Shown: positions 60,154 through 64,000 of the stretch, piece after piece | How positions within the stretch are numbered: the first letter of the stretch is position 1 | How the letters are laid out: each line of letters opens with the position of its first letter | Origin: Bugulina stolonifera | Taxonomy: Eukaryota > Bryozoa > Gymnolaemata > Cheilostomatida > Bugulidae | Reading direction: 5' to 3' | Assembly (NCBI GenBank): GCA_935421135.1 | Contig: OW285188.1 | Coordinates: 2,377,001-2,441,000, forward strand | Length of the DNA: 64,000 nucleotides | Made by a program: the position numbers and the translations under genes | The notes under the pieces: model-generated | What the model was told of the DNA's origin: nothing | The model's database searches: none | The model's input: the letters and a program-made list of their open reading frames with translations, nothing else

Positions 60154-63100
60154 TTATCCTAACAAATAACCGGAGAATACTGTATAATCGTTCATCAGCG
60201 CCGAACCTTTGTTCAACTGGATCCACACTCTATCATTCTTGGCTAACTGTAAGATCACAGTTGTGCTGCCTACTCCAAACCTGAAATGTAAAACAAGTGT
60301 GTCAGACAGCACACTGCTCAGGGTAATAATCAAGTGAATACCTTATCAAACAAGTAGATGACAGCATAGTTTATACCAGGTATTCGGCTATTAACTCTAA
60401 ACAATGGAATTTCTGTATCTGTCCACACTGTGAATTAACAGTTCTCCCATCACCAACTCTATACTAGGGGATGTTTCATGACTCCAGTTATCACCAACAT
60501 GTAGGGAATAGCCGTGGCTAAAGCACTGGACTTCCATGTGGGAGATCCAGGTTCGATGCGCGTTAAGGTCATTGGTGGTGTTAGAAAGAGCATCCAACGT
60601 CAATGCTCCTATGCTGCTTTAGTTGCTTTGCCATTGGTCACGTGCCTTCCGCACCCCATAAGTAGAAAACATGCAGATCTCTTTAGATCATTACTTTCTT
60701 ACCTGGTATTAATAGCAGGAAGTAAAACTGGTAAGTACATTATCGCCGACATGTGTCATTAAATGGAAACAGTCTAATACATGTATATACTGACCCATTT
60801 CGTGCGTCTCCAAATACTGGCAGGTAATGGTGTTCGTTCAGCATCATCCACACATAACAGTCGGTATTCTCCTGTGACATAACGTGCAGGTGAAATATGT
60901 ACGTACCGTTGCCTTTAACTTCAAATTCTGAGCTCTGTGTGTTGAAACTGCAAATAAAATCATCCTACATCTCTATCCGCCCTTTCTGCGACATACTACC
61001 CTAGTGAGCATAATTAGTCGTTGACTGCTGCAACCTCCTGCCTCCACCAACTTTAATATGTTACCCATCAACTTGGATCCCATAAAAATGGATGAAGAAG
61101 TAAAACACTGTGAAGCTATGACTGTGGGTTCAAATCATACAACTATTGGATTACATGAAGTTACCTCTTCCCATGATTGGTGTAGATTTTGTCGAAAATG
61201 ACTGTCGTGTCATCCGTCACTGGGCCCAACTTATTCCGTCTTGAAACACTAAAAGCGACTTGGTCTCTACCTGAATGTCTGCTAGTTCTGAGCGAGGTTC
61301 CTGCTTCTCCTTTTTCTCCTTTGTCTCCGTGCACTGCCATAGCTATTACAAACAATTACTCTACATCATTAACTTTGTTGTGAAAATTGCTATTCTGTTT
61401 GGTCTGATACATGGAATAGCAGACTATTGCACATGTAGATTCGTAATTGAGCTGGGATTGTCCTAAGTTGTTCAATGTTCATAAAACAAATGATTAAATC
61501 CAGGCGATGACCTTAACAAATTTTATTCTTTCAGACTTGTTTGAAATATCAATCACTTAGTTTTAGCATCTCTAGAACTACTCGTATTTGATTAATAGTT
61601 TAATATTGATACAAAGGCTAGGTATTGATGAATTACTTGTACATGTATATGCAAAGAGTATACAGCATGTATGCCCTATGTGGGAAGTCGTCATAATGCT
61701 TTCTCTTTAATAACTCTGCTCTAAATCCACGTACCTACTTCATGAGTGTAGATTTGAGTCAGGTCAAGCTTTCATATTAATTTTTATTATATAATACGTG
61801 TATTAGTGCACACCTCAATGGTAGGAATAGTTACGTTGTGGTGGTTTAACTATAAGTAGACACCTACAAATTCACTTCAAAAGGTTTGGAATAATAGCTG
61901 GCATGTGTCACTAGCAAAGGTACAGACTTTATCATCCCCTTACAACAAAGACATCTATCAGGTCATATACATAGAATACATTGATATATTATATAATGTA
62001 TAAAACTTTACCTGGTAAACCTGGTCTTCCTTCTGCTCCAGGATTTCCTTTACGACCTCTTGATCCTGGAATGCCGGCTGGCCCTGCAAATATTTATATG
62101 GTGCAGTATGGGCCATCATATTCAATACATCATGCACTGTGCCACCAAATAGACTGGTGAAAATACTGAACCTACTAGCCTACACAAAATAAATGCAGCG
62201 TAGGAGCCAATATATAGCCTGTTTCATTCTACACTCATTAGGGGATGGTACAGTTGCCCCATATAGTATAACTCAGGTATTCAGTAAGACTCATGTGATC
62301 CTGGCGCATTCGTGTTAGCAAAAGTAAAAAAAGTTTCCATGTGGAGAAATATATAGGGAGGGTAGACTATTACTGTGTAAGTAGGCTTACCTGGTGGACC
62401 CTGTATTCCCATTGGACCCGGTGGTCCAGGTACTCCATGCAAACCATCCTTGCCGTGCATTCCATTGGTCCCTGGAATTCCCGGGGTGCCAGGCATGCAC
62501 ATGCTATGGCAAGAACATCTCTCTGATGGTATACCTACGTCACCTTTCGACATGTTGCTAAAATTCATATTATGTACAATATTCTAATAGGAACCAAATA
62601 GCTTAATGCTAACCAAACAGTCCAGGCGCCTGAGTACAATTATTATGAACTCGAGCAAAATATACAGTGTTGTAAATGCTTATGTGGTAATACCGCTAGA
62701 TTCCATATTTACAGCATTCTACATGTATACATGTATATGTTTGTTTTATACTGTACATAATTTTAAGCAAATACAATAAGTTTATTTTCAGTTTCAAGGA
62801 ACTGGTTATAAACCTAGCATAATTTGCCACAACAACAAATAGACCACAGGCTATGCTGTAGGATGCTCTTTGAAACAACTTAGTCACACTAATTATATTT
62901 TTGCACACATTCTTCTTGCATAATGAATTTATTTCATGAGAGCTGCCAGCTCTTAACTGGAAGATAGTGGGACCATTTGCTGCTTTGATGTGCTAGATTG
63001 TGTAGCAACTGTTCTGCCTACTTTATAAAATTTTGGCAATCAATAATCACAACTAGTTTACCTTCACCAGAGGGCCAACTGGGGTGTTTCAGATGATTGC

Positions 63101-63305
63101 AATATTCACTCTTATTTGAATAACTGACTTGATGGGAAGTCAAGCCATTAAATTGCCCTAAATATGAATTTTGACCCTGAAATATTTACCTGCTCTGCAT
63201 GGTATAATTGATGTATTATTACCTGCTCTGCACCTGTTGGGCAGCTAGAGCTTGGAGTAATACTTGTGTAAATATCAGATAAACAGTAAATCTCTGGGGT
63301 AGCAT
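60154..63305 (-). CDS. Secreted short-chain collagen with C-terminal C1q domain
   Basis: Six exons, minus strand: 63305-63223, 62557-62391, 62083-62012, 61342-61165, 60947-60795 and 60280-60154. They total 780 bases, giving 259 residues. [20 protein letters not shown] is a signal peptide. CSCHSMC precedes about 20 Gly-X-Y triplets ([19 protein letters not shown] ... GRPGLP). A break, AMAVH, interrupts the repeat before [10 protein letters not shown]. The C1q fold follows: QVAFSVSRR (first strand), [32 protein letters not shown] and [15 protein letters not shown], ending in the typical FSGYLL. C1q-collagens trimerise and serve as matrix proteins or soluble pattern receptors. The Cys cluster could cross-link trimers. 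The exact family member cannot be named. Confidence 0.9.
60500..60660 (+). mobile_element. SINE family C, copy with tRNA-like head
   Basis: The A box is TGGCTAAAGCACTGG and the B box GGTTCGATGC, about 35 bases apart, as in a tRNA. GGTGTTAGAAAGAGCATCC and ATGCTCCTATGCT follow, shared with 45484-45535. It lies in the last intron of the C1q-collagen gene. Confidence 0.72.
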
Positions 63306-64000
63306 CTCAAGTCCTTTGAAATTCAGTACTTTGCTATGGTTACCAGCTTGATCCTGTAAGGCTGGGGATGGCAGCAATAGTTTATTATCCTCTGAGTCTG
63401 CAGAAATCTACAACATACAACACTCATTTGAATATATCGCACTCATTAGAATATATCGTTATGTAACACAATATGGTTGTGATGGAAACAAAATGAACAA
63501 TTAGCCATCTCTTCAAGGTGAAATAAAATTCATTATTATAGTTCCATTGATTAATGTCATGGCTAATGGACATTCAGATCTCTCTCCTACCTGACATCTA
63601 TCTCCCAGCAAGACCACTGACCGATATATATTGATCAGTAGTGCCCAAATGGAGGCTCACGGGCCTGATCAAGCCCCCTAGCTAATTTCATCAGGCCCTC
63701 CGCTTGTTGTGTAAAAATTCAAAATTTTATACAAATTCCAATAAGTTTGTTTGATCGATGGTGTTTAAGTCCTTGGTTTGTCAATACTTTATTGCAAAGT
63801 AATACCGTTTTCACCCGTCACACTAACTACTTGTCTTGTGCAATTGATTATGTTGAAGATCAGATCTACTTGTAATAAATGTTTATTTGAAAAGTTTAAA
63901 TCTGATGCCTACATTCATGTCGCATTCAATTACATTTTATGCATGTTTACACATTGAAACACGTAAACACACACACACACATCTTTGTACTAATACCTGG
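63306..64000. other. 5' flank of the C1q-collagen gene
   Basis: Probable promoter and leader of the minus-strand gene. A possible 5' UTR exon lies near 63358-63412. A short CA repeat lies at 63969-63981. No coding exon was recognised. Confidence 0.4.

Noticed and set aside
60500..60560. Functional tRNA gene in the C1q intron
   Set aside because: tRNA-like head followed by a block shared with 45484. Best read as a SINE; acceptor-stem pairing is not evident.

Overview
The window is nuclear DNA from an invertebrate animal. Coding sequence is split into many short exons with GT/AG junctions. Between them lies AT-rich DNA full of TACATGTA-type palindromes, minisatellites, SINE-like repeats, small terminal-inverted-repeat elements and broken retrotransposons. 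All recognised genes are widely conserved animal genes. An early-branching animal such as a sponge is my leading guess, but this is inference. Exon joins below were derived by hand from splice consensus and reading-frame continuity. Every complete model closes in frame.

Layout. 1-6800 (+): 3' two thirds of a DLK/LZK-type MAP3K gene (activation loop onward), with two alternative 3' ends. 7345-11450: LINE relic, two giant palindromes, an R2-like retrotransposon C-terminus and a tRNA-derived SINE. 13346-14662 (+): TUSC2. 17091-22548 (-): TOB/BTG antiproliferative gene, convergent with TUSC2. 22549-28160: no gene recognised. 28160-31233 (-): LTR retrotransposon remnant with one complete LTR, interrupted by SINE copies. 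33786-44428 (+): HACL1 (2-hydroxyacyl-CoA lyase), 15 exons, with nested DNA elements and a 1.66-kb satellite in its introns. 44430-50300: minisatellites, SINE, two copies of a TA-flanked MITE around a Gag relic, and a foldback element. 50305-52821 (+): PNPO. 53367-55912 (-): IFT27, with a dead duplicate of its P-loop exon in an intron. 56890-57190: reverse-transcriptase relic. 57386-59741 or beyond (+): PIP-box, SPxK-repeat protein resembling the N-terminus of DNA ligase 1. 60154-63305 (-): secreted collagen-C1q protein.

The genes do not form a pathway. They cover stress/axon kinase signalling (MAP3K), mitochondrial or tumour-suppressor biology (TUSC2), mRNA deadenylation (TOB), peroxisomal alpha-oxidation (HACL1), vitamin B6 salvage (PNPO), intraflagellar transport (IFT27), replication/repair (LIG1-like) and extracellular matrix/innate recognition (C1q). 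I saw no new multi-gene system. The most interesting observations are: the DLK-type alternative 3' ends; the layered mobile elements in HACL1 intron 1 (a hAT-like element with 8-bp duplications that carries a tRNA-like core and is itself split by another TIR element); paired base changes in a SINE hairpin; the duplicated dead IFT27 exon; and the orphan LIG1-like N-terminus.
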